A DNA stretch of 64,000 bases, taken from NCBI GenBank assembly GCA_018398805.1, contig JAGFBZ010000365.1, positions 1-64,000 of the forward strand, written 5' to 3'. The notes beneath the pieces were generated by a model that saw only the letters and a list, made by a program, of their open reading frames with translations, was not told where the DNA came from and ran no database searches. Every line of letters starts with the position of its first letter. Position 1 is the first letter of the stretch. Origin of the DNA: Hirundichthys speculiger (taxonomy: Eukaryota; Chordata; Actinopteri; Beloniformes; Exocoetidae). The position numbers were made by a program, and so were the translations under genes. Of the stretch, positions 25,350 to 37,172 are shown piece by piece.

Positions 25350-25573
25350 CAGGGGTCTCCAACTCCAGTCCTGGAGAGCCCCAACCCTGCATGTCTTAGA
25401 TGTTTCTCTGCTTCAGCACACCTGATTCACGTGAATGAGTCATGAACACACCTGTGCAGAACCGGATGACGGGCTGATGATGATCCATTCAGGTGAATCA
25501 GGTGTGCTGAAGCAGCGAAACATCTAAAACATGCAGGGTTGGGGCTCTCCAGGACTGGAGTTGGAGACCCCTG
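25350..25573. mobile_element. hAT MITE (long palindrome)
   Basis: The 224-bp element begins CAGGGGTCTCCAACTCCAGT and ends with its reverse complement; the arms remain similar over about 90 bp each. The right flank is ATTTAAGG (25574-25581). The left copy of that octamer was split by the neighbouring piggyBac insertion: ATTTAA at 23679-23684 and GG at 25348-25349. Confidence 0.92.
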
Positions 25574-25581
25574 ATTTAAGG

Positions 25582-26637
25582 CTCACCTATAAATATGAAA
25601 ACACACTGAAACTAAACTACATGCATCAAAGCATCAGGTCATTTGTGATTGCAAGGTGCAAATAAAACTAGGAAGCTAATCTTAAATTTGAATTCTTTCT
25701 TCAAACCACATCTCCAATAGAAGAAATAATAATCATCTTGACTATTTCAGTGTTACTGTGAGATGTTGCTTCTTTTCTGGCACCAATCAGAAATAGACTG
25801 TATAATTTGAGGTACATTTAAAGTCCATGGGTTGGATTTATAAATGTTACCAACTATTCACTTCAAACAATAATCAATCTTATATCAAAGCTGATAATCA
25901 ATTTTATATCAAGTACTATTTAATACAAAAAAATCACCCAATTTTATAATTTATTTTGTAAAAACTGAATATTCTATACTGGAATTTCCCGTTTTTGTGC
26001 TGTCCCAGTTGGCTAATTGTTAAATATTCCTCTCCCAAAAAAACCCCCCACAATTTTCAGAAATAACTGTTCAAAATAATCATTTAATATGAAAAAGGTG
26101 TTCTTATAACTAATTTGCTTACTCTCATTTATTGAATTTCCCACTTTAAGTGTGTTACCTAACGAAACCCTGAATGATTTCATGCAGTACTGATGATTTT
26201 TATATGATTCCATAGTTTAAAGAAATGATTTGTGCATTAGGAAGAATAGTTTATGAGCTGCTGAGAAGCAGCACCAGTATAGAGACTGGCACAATGCTGA
26301 TTCAGACAGAAAGGCTGCATGTTTACACAAGCACAGAGAGAGGTAGCATGATGGCAAGAAAATTAGGATAGGTAAAGATGATAAAAGATTTAAGTGAGAA
26401 GGAGAAGAGGAAGAAATTAGTTGACTGGAGAAGAGCTTGAAGCAAAAGCAGAGAGAGATCAGTTAAAAAAACGGCATCAGTAAAGAAACTGGATCAGTTA
26501 AAAAAAACAGTTATTGAAAAGAACAAGGAGCAAAGATGAAACACTAAAATACAGTGCATAAATTAAGTACTTATTATGATGATATAAAATAAAAGAAAGA
26601 AAGCCCCTATCTTAAAGAAAGATGGGGGACATTTTCT

Positions 26638-26639
<2 letters not shown>
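25582..26639. other. Unassigned AT-rich intron 1 sequence
   Basis: No coding potential or clear repeat boundary. Purine-rich sequence (GAAGAGGAAGAAA) occurs near 26400. Confidence 0.4.

Positions 26640-26683
<44 letters not shown>
26640..26683. repeat. 44-base G run
   Basis: The longest homopolymer in the window. It makes the apparent poly-proline ORFs on the minus strand, which are not genes. Confidence 0.95.
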
Positions 26684-26685
<2 letters not shown>

Positions 26686-26805
26686 TCTTACATAAGCATG
26701 GTGAAGAACAAAATATCGAGTCAAACAAGAATTTGTTGGGGAAAACATTTTGTCCTTCATGACAACATCCCACAGAATAGCAATTATTAATTTCAAAATT
26801 CATAT

Positions 26806-27128
26806 ATTCAGATCAGTTAGACAATCATCAGTGTTACGCATCCCGAGAACCGGTGTCATCACGCTTTCCATGGGCTTTCCCCATCCATCGCCTGTGGACC
26901 GGAAGCGGGAATAATGTCCCAGGATTTGCTGGACCAGACTCCTCCTCTGTAACAGCTGAGCAGTGTTGCCATGACCTGGGCCCGTCTCCCGTTGCCATGG
27001 CAACACTCCTCCTCTGTAACAGCTGAGCTGTGTTGCCATGACCTGGGCCTGCCTCCCTTTATGGGTGCCATGCCCACCCATAAAGGACCTGTCAGAGCTT
27101 CATTCTTGGCAGACTGTCAGCCACAGAC
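26806..27128. repeat. GC-rich segment with a 66-bp direct duplication
   Basis: ACTCCTCCTCTGTAACAGCT begins at 26938 and again at 27004, followed by GTTGCCATGACCTGGGCC in both. The identity of the larger repeat is unknown; a retroelement terminal region is possible. Confidence 0.6.
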
Positions 27129-28242
27129 TAGGGATGTAACGATATTCAAAATCTGATACCTTGATTATAGTGACCAAATTATCACGGTTTACGATATTAT
27201 CGCGGTATTCTTAATTGCTGTACAAATGTCAAAAAAACACATGCATTTAAATAATTTCACAAAAATCGTGTGATTTTCTTGTCATACTAAAACATCAGAA
27301 GCCAAAATCTTATCAAAATGAAACTTTCACTTTAAAAGTGCGAACAACTGGCACAGAAAGATGTTTTATTTTAAATGAACAAAATAAGTAACAGGAACAA
27401 AGCTTATTTGTCTGTTGCAATTCAAATGAACACTTTAACAACCATAGTGGGTTTAAATATGCAAACAATTATCAGGAACAAAAATTATAGTGAAGTTCAA
27501 ATGAAATAAACTTTAAGGGACTTTAAGCTGAACCTTAAATAAGTATAAATGTGTAAATAAAGAAACAGTTGTTTAGGAGCCAAATATGTTGTTATGAATT
27601 GTAGTTCACTCTGTGTGTCTGTGGGTGTTGCTGTGTTGTTACCTGAGGGTTAGGTATAAAGGTAGCTGCCTGTTATTGGTTAGGTGTTTGACCTGTGGCG
27701 CTAACTGCCAGCGGTATGGTTGTCAGATCAGTTAATGGAATAAATAAATATTTTAACTGCATTAGTCAAAGATCGTTCCGGCCCTTTTTCGATCAACACG
27801 CAACGGTTACGTGTACCAAATGTGAGTTAGCAAAGCGCGTCGACCAGGTTATTCTTGGTCAAACATCTCAGTAGCTTGAAGCATTAGCCTTAGCTCCTTA
27901 AAGTTGCTTGTACAAATTACAATAAAATGTAAACAAGTGCTCTGCAGACAGGATAATTGTCCTCCACCAGTTGTCCCTATGCATTCTCAAAAAAAAAAAA
28001 AAAATCAGTATATGCCCAGACCTTGGATTTCGTCCTTTTAGTGGGTTGCTAAATGTCCTGCATGCTATCACTACTTTCCGCCATGCTCACGTTATGATAC
28101 CAGTGTTACAAGCTACATATTCATGCGAGACACTTACGCAAGTCGCTCGCAGACTTGGCTGATATTATATATCCCGGTAATCGAGTCATGAAGTTATCGT
28201 GTAAACTTTTACCTCGCTTTTACCGCGCTTTACCGTAATACA
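27129..28242. mobile_element. hAT-like element, right end lost
   Basis: TAGGGATGTAACGATATTC at the left is a typical end of a fish hAT family, followed by alternating ACGATATTATCGCGG. Near 28175-28235 similar CGGTAATCGAG / TTTACCGCG sequence appears, but the expected terminal CATCCCTA is missing and retroviral pol begins at once. The middle (27589-27800) has TATAAAGG and AATAAATAAA and might hold a small LTR, which I could not delimit. Confidence 0.5.
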
Positions 28243-28800
28243 CAGTGGATGAAAGGGAGGGGTTCATGACATCTGTTCTGTTGCAGGAACATGGTGGGGT
28301 GTTGAGGCCTGTGGCTTATTTCTCTGGTAAGCTGGATCCAGTTGTGGCTGGACTCCCACGTTGTTTACGAGCTGTGGCTGCCACTGAGAAAGCTGTGTAC
28401 GCCTCACATGATCTGGTAGTGACCTGACAATTTTGGTGCTGCATGCGGTGTCCATGATCCTGTTACAGCAGAAAACATCATATTTGCCTTCTGCGAGGTG
28501 GCTTCGGTACCAAACAGTTCTCCTTGATTTGCCAAACATAACTGTGAAGCGTTGCAATTTATTAAATCCAGCCAGTCTTCTCCCAGGTCCAGAGGACAGG
28601 AAGCTTTATGACTGTGTGGCTGTGATTAATGAGGTTTGCACCCCCCGACCAGATCTCAGGGAATCAGCTCTGACAAACCCTGACTTGGTTCTGTATGTAG
28701 ACGACTCAGCGTTCAGGGATGAGCATACAGGAAGGAACATGGTGAGGTTCCTGGTCGTGTCAGACCATGAGGTTCTAATGATCCCAATTAAACTTCCAAG
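28243..28800 (+). pseudogene. Endogenous retrovirus pol fragment (RT end and RNase H start)
   Basis: The reading [20 protein letters not shown] corresponds to 54176-54235 of the large retrovirus in this window. After a break it continues with TVKRCNLLNPASLLPGPED and LVLYVDDSAF. The intact-type RNase H motif YVDGSA is changed to YVDDSA. Stops and frameshifts make it inactive. It is a second, truncated copy of the same class I family, joined to a hAT fragment on the left and to an L1 on the right. Confidence 0.8.
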
Positions 28801-29676
28801 CTCTTGGTTTAGATCTCTCTCTATAGTCTCTATAGAGACTCTATAGTCTCACAATATTATTGGAAAAACAAGAAGGCTAGAAATAAATTATCCACACTAC
28901 AGAAACCCAAATCTAAAGGTCTGGAGGCTCCAAACTTCTCTTATTGTTTCCTTGCAAACAAAATCCAATATATTTATAAATGGATTAACCCTAAGCAGTG
29001 TGACTCCTCTTGGATGGACCTAGAACAATCATTTTGCAAAGAAATCAACATTACTGATTTGCCTTTCATAAGTCGCTCAATTACTAGCCATTCCTGTTTT
29101 AAAAACCCAATTATAGCTACAACCTTGACAGCCTGGTGGGATTTTCACCAGATAAATACACACCCATCTGGAATAATCCTGACTTCCAAATAAACCGGAA
29201 ACTTCATGTCATGGATTAACAAGGGCATCACCCATCTCAATCATATCTATGAAAATAATACTATAGTCACACTTGCTCATCTTGTCCAGAAATACAACAT
29301 TGAACAAAAACAATTCTTAGAATATCTTCAGGTTAAAACTACCATACAGGCTAAAATGAATAAAACACCTAACCTCAGTCTCCCACCATTGATCCTAGAA
29401 TTCACTAGAATCTCTAGTCACCAAAAAATCTTATCTAAAATTTATTAAATAATTTCTACAATTGACAGTACAATTTCAGTCCCTTCAATCAAATGGGAGC
29501 AGGACTTAAATCTCACCACCAATGAAGAATTCTGGCCCCAAATTAGTAAAAATATATTTTATTCAGCGGCTAATGCAAATCTACAACTCATACAATATAA
29601 AATTATCCACAGAGTGCACTTTACTGGGGAAATAATGTTTAAAATGGGCTTTAAATACGCAAAAATATGCTCACAT

Positions 29677-30826
29677 TAGGGCTGGGCGATAAATCGATTT
29701 AATCGATTAATTCAAATTTGTACTTAATGTCGATTTGTTTTAATGAAAATCGATTTTCTCATTAACATCTGCCACCAGCGCCTGCTGGGCTCCCGTAGGT
29801 CAGAGAGCGCGGAGTGCGTGCCCCCCTCCCCACCCGCGCTAGGTACACAAACAAGCAAGCAGTGCTGATCTTACACCAAAGAAAAGAAACGTATCCTCGG
29901 TTATTTGGAATTGGTTCGGGTTCGTGGCGTCAGACACAGAACAAACAGCACCTCGCTGCAAAGTCTGTTTAAAGGCTGTTGCTACCAAAGGTAGCAGTAC
30001 TAGCAATTTACTGCAGCACCTTAAACAGAAGCATGCTGCCGAGTTGGAGAGGTGTTGCTCCCTACGAAAAGAACGATCGCGGCAGCCCAAGCACCGCCAC
30101 CAAAAAACAACCTACCGTCTTGGAAACGTTGACAAACTGTATCCCGTATGATAAGAAAGGAGCCCGGTGGAAAGCTGTCACGGATGCAGTCGTGATGTAT
30201 ATTGCAAGAGATATGGTGCCCATATACACCGTGGAAAAGCCGGGGTTTATTCACCTGCTCGAAGTTTTGGATCCCAGGTACGTGCTACCAGGCCGCAAAT
30301 ATTTTTCTGACGTTGCCTTGCCTCGTAAATTACAATGGAAGCCTAAAATAAAATTTTTAATTTTATTTGATGCAGATGTTTAAGTTGACATGATTCAGAG
30401 AATCAAAATAGTGACCAAATACTTTTTGTTTACCACACAAGCACCTCCTTATTATGCAAAACATGTTCAGGTAACTGAGTTTTGTTTGCACTTTATTTTG
30501 TCAACCTCAAAAAAGGGGACTTATAATACTATGTTTTACTTATTTTTTGTGTCATTTCGAAACTAGATTACTGAAAAGTTACATTGTCACTGTTCACAAT
30601 GGCAGGCAGGGCTTGCCATCTCTTTTTTTGTGGCTTGTTTATGTAACTGAAACCCCAGAAGGGAAAATTTAAACAAAATAAAACTGAAACTTGTTTTGAA
30701 CAATTTCTTTGCCATCTACAAATTGATTTTAGGTAGGGGGTGAAAAAAATCATTTTAAATCGTGAATCGGGATTTTTTTCTGAAAAAATCAGAGATTTTT
30801 TTTTTAGGCCATATCGCCCAGCCCTA
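29677..30826 (+). mobile_element. hAT element with perfect 8-bp target duplication, internally deleted
   Basis: Ends are TAGGGCTGGGCGATA and TATCGCCCAGCCCTA. The octamer GCTCACAT lies on both sides (29669-29676, 30827-30834). At 1,150 bp it keeps only the 5' part of a transposase gene and the terminal regions. It interrupts an L1 ORF2 remnant. Confidence 0.93.
29900..30330 (+). pseudogene. hAT transposase N-terminus with BED zinc finger
   Basis: One frame reads VASDTEQTAPRCKVCLKAV, TSNLLQHLKQKHAAELE: the Cys-x2-Cys ... His-x4-His pattern of a BED finger. A shifted frame continues with RWKAVTDAVVMYIARDMVPI and FIHLLEVLDPRYVLPGR, the N-terminal hAT region found in fish ZBED1-like elements. The catalytic domain and the dimerisation end are missing. 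It is an internal-deletion derivative that would need a transposase in trans. Confidence 0.8.
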
Positions 30827-31199
30827 GCTCACATAGTACACAGAAAGCAGTTGACTCCTAATTTCATGCCACGTGGGAATGTACACCAGTTAAACCATTC
30901 TGGCTCAATATTATCAAAACTCTCTCCCAACTTCTGGACTGTAACATCCCAGTATCACCCTCCCTCTGTTTACTGGGAGACTCCTCCATGACCACCCTGG
31001 ATATTAACTCCAAGAAAATTCTCTTTATTGCCTTAATCACTGCCAAAAAAAAAACAATCCTTGTAAATTGGAAAACAAAAAAAAATCAATTAATGTCACT
31101 ACTTCATTGCAATGGAAAAACTGTCAGCCACAATAAAAAAATCAAAATGAAAGTTTTAAATAAATTTGGGACAAAATAAGTCGATCTATAACATAAAAC

Positions 31200-33130
31200 G
31201 TCCTCAAATGATCCGTGACTGCACATTGTTTTTTTTTTGTTTTTTTTATTGTGGGGGTGAAATAAACACACAGCTTTAACAAAGACTTCTCAAGTCTACT
31301 CCCACCACAACTGCCCACAGTTAGCTCAACGTCCTTCAGCCTGAGAGTACATTGATATAAAGTTATTGATCCTGGGGGAGGGATAGCAATGGACATAGAT
31401 TGTTACAATGGGTTACTGTCCTCATTGCTATCAAACCACATGTATATTTCCCTGATGAAGCATTGTCCTGCTCTCCCAGTGGGTGGGGCCGCCGCCGGCC
31501 CATCACTCTGGGACATGGGTAATGTGTCGTTGCTGGGGTTTCTTACCCCAGGTTGCGCTGTGTCTCTGGTGGTTGGGGCTGGAGTGGGCCCTGGGGGCAG
31601 GGGCTGTGGTGGGGTGGTCTCCTCCCTGGTCTCCTTTCCTGTTTTGGCCTTGGCTGAAGCGGTGGGGCTGCTTGGATCTGCTGTCCAGGTGGAGCAGTCT
31701 ACCTGTGCTGCGGGATGGCGGTGGAGCTTGCCACGCCCCTGCTGACAGCTGATGGGGGGCGGGGGCGGTCGCTGCCTCCTGTGTGCTGCCTCCCTGCAGA
31801 GCGGCTGCGGTAGTGGGCGGGGGGGGGGGGGGGGGGGGGGAGTATCTCCCTTGCTCCCTTGTGTCTGGTTTGTGGCAGCCAGTGTGACTCTCTGCCTGGG
31901 GGCTCCTCCTGTGGTCGCGGTGGATGTCTGCTTCCTCGCTTGGGCCCCGTGTGGGCATTGGGGGGCCTCGGTGGAGGTGGGCCTTTTCGGATGCAGGGGT
32001 GCGCCCCATGGTGGGGCCCTGATGGCTGCCCCGGTTCCCCGGGTGAGGGGGACCTTTTGCCCCAGGCGGTCTTTGCCTGCCCCCCCCCCAGAAAAAAAAA
32101 AAAAAAAACACATAACATACAAAACAAGAAAGATAAAGCTGGGGTTCAGAGCGGACCATCCACCTTCTGCACCCCAACTCGATTTTAATGCACTTAGCTC
32201 ACACACACAAAATAAATAAATAAACAAACACAAGAAGAAAAAAGCTAGAGAAATAGAGGCTATTCATAGGGGGAAAAACATCCACCCTCTGTGCCCCACC
32301 TCTTGTTTTTAATGCTAAATGCATTTAGCAGCTGAGCCAGCTGTACAGGCCATTTTTTTGTCCTTCCCTGCCCTGCGGGGGATTTGGGGTGTGGTCATGG
32401 GGTGTGGTCATGGGCCCTAGCCACTGGGGCATGTCCCGAGTGTGCCCCTGCTGTTGGGCTGGGTGCCCGGTGTGGCCCTTGGGGGGTTCCTGTGCGGGGT
32501 GGGGTGTTGGCTTGCTGCAGGCTGGCGCACTGTGGCTTTGGGGGGTGCTGTGCGGCCATCCTGGCGCAGCCCTCTGGTTGCGGGCTGCTCCCCCTTGTTT
32601 GTTGCCGCTGTAGTGCTGCGGGTGGGTAGCAGGCGGGGGCTGGTGGCTGTCTTAGCTCGCCTAGTGGGGGTCGCATCCCCCCTGGTTTCTCCCTGCCTCT
32701 CACTCATCTCTTCCCTCCTCTCTCTGTCAGCTGTTGGGGGTGCCGGGGGGGCGCAGCTGTCCCTGGGTTGCATGAGGTGACAGCTACCGGGGCTACATTT
32801 TCTGCAGTGCTGCTGCTGTGGGCTGGGGTCTAGTGGGTGTGGGGGCTGAGGGATGGGCTGGTTGTTGTGGTTCTGGCCTTCTGGGTGCTTGCCTTGCCCC
32901 CTGTCAGTGGACGTATGCCTCGGGGGTGTTGCCCCTGGACATCTAGCCTCCTCTCGGGCCAGTCTGGTCCTTAGGGTGATGGGAGTCCGCTGGCGTTTTC
33001 TCACCCGCATGAAGATCTGAGACAAACTAAGATTAGGATGGAGTTGATGGTAATAGTGGTGACAATTTATTTGGTACTTTGGTCACTTATATGTAAGTGT
33101 GTATGGGCACGGGCACATTTATGCTTTACA
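31200..33130 (+). repeat. G-rich 3' UTR of the L1-like element
   Basis: The strand is strongly G-biased, with many GGGG clusters and a 22-base G run at 31819-31840. A block is present twice (CATCCACCTTCTGCACCCCA near 32157 and ACATCCACCCTCTGTGCCCC near 32278), each followed by AATGC...CATTTAGC-like sequence. Long ORFs on both strands here (up to 276 codons) are compositional. G-rich 3' UTRs are known in L1 elements. Confidence 0.65.
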
Positions 33131-33138
33131 CCCCTCCC

Positions 33139-36100
33139 CATGGGCGTAGTTTACGGTATGGACGGTAGGGACATGTCCCCACCACTTCCGAGATGACTTT
33201 AAATTGTCCTCACCACTTTTTTTTTACAAATCGCGCTAGACACAGTGCTTTAAGTGGGCCGGTACGCACCGGTACGGAGTACCCGCACTTCTCAATATTA
33301 GCCTCTGGCGTACCGGGACATTTTATGGCATACCGGGACATTTTACGGCGTACCGGGACTTCTCATGAGCGCATAATACTCTGTTTCTCTCCTTGCGATT
33401 TGGCTATATAGTGGTGTCGCAATGACAACGCCACTGCCCCTCGCGAGACGTTCACTCGTAAGGAGGTCTCGCGAGTCGAGTGTGCCAGAAAGCAAGAGAA
33501 AGAACGCGAAGAAGAACAGATCTCGCAGGCGTTGATTGTAAACAGAGTTGATTTAGTTGATTTACCGGTTGGTTTGTTTGGATGGTTATGTGAACGTGAA
33601 CCTACCTACCGTATTTACAAATGTTGGCGTGGCTCCAAAAGGGCCAGAAGAAAACCCGGACTGATGACGCACCCGGTGAAGATGATGACACAGGAGGACA
33701 AACAGACATTGATTTTGAAAGTGGAGAGCAGCCAGTTAGCAGTAGCGCTTTTGCTAACACAGAAGTGGCTTCTGATTCACCTGTTGCCTGCGATATCAAC
33801 AATAACTCCACAGGAGAAGAATGGCCAGACTGCTGGTCAAATGACCAAATGAGGTACTTTTGCTCACAGAATGAGTGGCTTATAAGTAAGGACAAAAGGC
33901 TTGGGTGTAAGGTATGCAGTAAAGTTAACTCCCTTGCTCCCCAAACACATCAGGGACTGAGGTTGCCACATGAGTGGGGTAGATGTTTAATCTCTGCATT
34001 TGGAGCAGACAAGGCAACACAAATGCTGCAAAAGCAGATCAGCTAAAAGCTGTCCATACCATTGCTGTGTCTACCAGTGAATGTGAGCTTGCCTTCAGTT
34101 GTATGAACAACATTCTTACAGACAGAAGGAGCTCCATTGCTGTTACCAGACTTTCAAACCTGATCTTTCTGAAATGTAATGGGCCACCATTAGAACAGTT
34201 CAGTCCACAAAGCTATGTGATGTCATGGCTGGCGAAGGGGAGACGAAGCGCAGAAGACAGGGAATGTGAAGCTCCAAGCCGTTCAAGCAAAGATGACCCC
34301 AAGACCTGCTGGAGCCTTTTCTAAGTAGGTTGAAATATAATCACAATTGTTTTATATATTCACAGTCCACTTCTTTTGACACATTTGCATAATATAATGC
34401 AAACCAGAACAGCAACACTGCTATGAATTCTACTTAAAAGAGCTTAATAGTTTTTAACATTTGTTGTCTGAAAAATGATGATTCTTCTTTATGTTTATTA
34501 TGGGTCTGTGTGTTATTTTCTCCATGCCTTGTCTCCATATTTTATCTATGTGTGTCTCTCATGTGTCTATCCACAGGGTATGTTCGGTACCAGTGCCTTG
34601 TTTGTCAACCTCCTGTTCAAGATGTGGTTGCTTTTTTGTAAGTATATGAAGATCTTATTCATCAATAAAATTGTTGTTGTTGCTCCTGTTGTTAGTGGTC
34701 CTCCTAAATATGTGAATTTGCCCTTTTAAGTTTCACTGCAATCAAATATTTAAGTCTAAAATAATAGACAGTCATTGTCAACCTTTTTTTAAATGATAGA
34801 AACAATCACAGGAGTATGTTATTGAATTGATTTACTTGGCAACTGCTTAGCTCACTTCTCCAATTTTCTCCATGCCTTGTCTCCATATTTTATCTATGTG
34901 TGTCTCTCATGTTTCTGTCCACAGGGAACTCTAGGTGCCAGTTAGTTCGGTTGTGCATCAGCCTCTATGCTACCTGAGGGCCACCCCCCCTGAGGACCTC
35001 CCTTGTGTACACATAATTTGTTTGGAAAATTCAATAAAACAATTTTCTTTTTAAAAATCAGTATCATGTCCTAGTATTTAAATATATCATCTGCTGTTAC
35101 CCACTGCCTAATTTACCTGACATCAGTTGAATAAGGGGAGTACAGGCACTTATTTTTTTTACACTTAAAGCACTGGCTGGACATAAGCATTTTCCATAGG
35201 GTATTACTATTTTCCCAGTATTTTCCCCACCTGAAAAAGCTATTCTGATGATGATTGGCGCTTTCAAGCTTTGGCTCCGCCTCTCTCTAGTCTTGGGATG
35301 TTTGCCAAAGTAGAGCATTTTGAAAGCCAATGAGATGGAAAGAAATGGCAAAGATTCTCCAATAAATACATGTTAACGTTAGCTGCTTTCAGTGTGTCTG
35401 TTCAACTTCTGTCTTTGAGGTAACGTTACCCTTGCTTGCCAACTAGCCAGTTTGTTAGATTTTACTGGATAAAACTATGACCCCGCTGCAACTTGTTGCA
35501 TTGGCTTCTGTTTTCTGAAAGAACGTCAACAAGTTGCTGGTTTTTATTTTGAAGTTCGTCTCGTGGTGAATTTTAGGTGTGAACAAATCGTTATTCTTGT
35601 ATCCTATGCGTTTGTGTTGTCATGCTGTTCACATGCGCTATACGTTATTTCAGCAGGCAGATGGATTAGCATCATGGACGCAGGGAGGAAAAAAGGAGAT
35701 ATAAGGTTGTATTTCTTGAATGTAAGTTGGCAAGTAGTTGTAGGCTAAAAACTCAACCTCAGCAACGAGAAAATGCTTGAATTAATGTTTTTGCTTATTA
35801 GCAAGGTATCTTACATTTTTGAAATTGTCATAGCCTTGTTGTATTATAATATGGTAATTTCAGTTTGTATTACTGTACAGACACCAGGCAAGAAAAGAAA
35901 GAGGGAAAGTACAGATCAAACAGGGAGAGAGGAAAGTAGTAATCAGGTAAGGTAGCCTACACAGTAATGTAATTTGTCTTATCCAGGCCTTCTGCATTAG
36001 AAGAGTCAGTCACATGAGTGAGTTGGTAAGAATATTGGTATACTGCCAAGTTTGAGATATTGACAAAGAAATCAGTACATGTGAGTTCTATGTGTTGATT

Positions 36101-36413
36101 CATTCAGCAGTCTGACACAAATGATTTTTGTGTATTTTTTTATGTATTTTTTCTCAATTCCTTCTTGAACTACAAATCATTACTTAAATGACTTAAAACA
36201 AAAAAAACTTAATGACTTAAAACAAAATATAACCATATGATGTACACCTTCCTCTATTGGGAGTCATTTGGAGAGGTATGTAAATATAGTTTCGTATGGT
36301 GCAAATTTTCTAGCGTTGTATCTGACTTTTGTTAAAAAAAAAAAAAAAAAGGACCCCTGACAATATGGCAAATTTATGTCCCCACCACTTTCCAAACCAA
36401 ACCTACACCCTTG
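33139..36413 (+). mobile_element. hAT element with KIAA1586-like transposase remnant, 8-bp target duplication
   Basis: Ends are CATGGGCGTAG and CTACACCCTTG (9 of 11 paired), with GGGACATGTCCCCACCACTT and ATGTCCCCACCACTT just inside. The octamer CCCCTCCC flanks both sides (33131-33138, 36414-36421). The 3.3-kb element holds a transposase gene missing its middle (33621-34324) and a long non-coding 3' part in which TTGTCTCCATATTTTATCTA recurs at 34528 and 34880. It is inserted in the 3' UTR of an L1. Confidence 0.85.
33621..34324 (+). pseudogene. hAT transposase, N- and C-termini joined, core deleted
   Basis: The first frame starts MLAWLQKGQKKTRTDDAPGE and has a zinc-finger-like part WLISKDKRLGCKVCSK. 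The second (from about 34046) gives ISTSECELAF-type sequence: TIAVSTSECELAFSCMNNIL, RRSSIAVTRLSNLIF and CNGPPLEQF, the hAT dimerisation motif. The catalytic core between is gone. Fish proteins annotated KIAA1586-like have this pattern. A non-functional derivative is the best reading. Confidence 0.75.
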
Positions 36414-36719
36414 CCCCTCCCCCACCCCCCCCCACCCACAATCAATCCATAATGTTCACATGCACACAAGTCTATAGCTTGGTAGAAGGTGTTCATCCAG
36501 TTTTCTTGTTAGTAGTTTCTGCTCCCTACATATTATCTTTTAAGTTTTTTCTGTATCATAACAGAATCCACTACACAACACCCCCCACACTTCACAACTC
36601 AGTACACACCATACCCTCACTGTCGTCTTTAAACGTCTTGTCTTTAAATGTTTCACAGCTGGTGTTTTTAGTCCTCTGACAAAATCAGTATTTAAAATGT
36701 TAATAAAGATGTTAGAATT

Positions 36720-37172
36720 TACTGCCAGAGAAGACTGGTGAAAAAGCTGGAGATCAATCTGTCATGATTGAGGGGCTGGACACTTTAAAAGGAAGATGGT
36801 GCATGAGACTATTGTTCCTCAGAGACCGGGTAACAAACAAGGCAAAGGCCATTGTGACTGATGAGAGGCACCCACTTACCTCCAGTTTTAAATTGTTGCC
36901 ATCAGCTCGGCATTATTGCCCCCCCACCCCGTTCACTAAAAACAGGTCAAACAAGTCCTTTATACCCCAAGCCATTAAACTTTTAAATATTTCTAGGTAA
37001 TAGCACCCCAGCTGGTTGGGCAATACCACATATAAGTAGATGCACCGTGTCTGTCTGTGTTTCGGTTCTGTGTCCCTGTTTTTATGCTATGTTTGTCAAA
37101 ATTGCCATGTGTATCTTTTGCTGCAAACAAATTTCCCCACGAGGACAATAAACATAGATCTATCTATCTATT
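36720..37172 (+). mobile_element. CR1/L2-type LINE 3' end
   Basis: The reading NKAKAIVTDERHPLTSSFKL then LLPSARHYC and SFIPQAIKLLNISR is the conserved C-terminus of fish L2-like ORF2. The 3' end is TTTCCCCACGAGGACAATAA followed by ATCTATCTATCTAT, a tail type usual for this clade. Only about 450 bp of the element remain. Confidence 0.78.

Larger units (their letters stand above)
28835..30990 (+). pseudogene. L1-like ORF2 C-terminal remnant
   Basis: Readings such as SQYYWKNKKARNKLSTLQ, KSKGLEAPNFSYCFLANKIQ and SSWMDLEQSFCKEINI are the conserved region after the RT domain of fish L1 elements. WEQDLNLTTNEEFW at about 29490 and the block after the hAT (HVPRG-like, LNHSGSILSKL) follow in order. 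Several stops are present. 29677-30826 is inserted foreign sequence. Confidence 0.75.
28835..36715 (+). mobile_element. L1-like retrotransposon 3' half, split by two hAT elements
   Basis: Coding remnants of the ORF2 C-terminus (28835-29668, 30835-30990) are followed by a long G-rich 3' UTR (31200-33130) and, beyond a hAT insertion, by 36422-36715, ending near an AATAAA (36702). A hAT with TSD GCTCACAT splits the coding part and another with TSD CCCCTCCC splits the 3' UTR. The 5' part is absent. A related minus-strand L1 lies at 37173-43795. Confidence 0.75.

Noticed and set aside
26563..26803. Poly-proline ORFs
   Set aside because: Produced by the 44-base G homopolymer.
27589..27800. Possible solo LTR with TATAAAGG and AATAAATAAA
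   Set aside because: No TG...CA borders with matching flanking duplication could be fixed, so it is only mentioned in the hAT entry.
31403..32233. Long overlapping ORFs on both strands (up to 276 codons)
   Set aside because: They follow from the biased G-rich composition of an L1 3' UTR; sequences are low-complexity and several frames are open at once.
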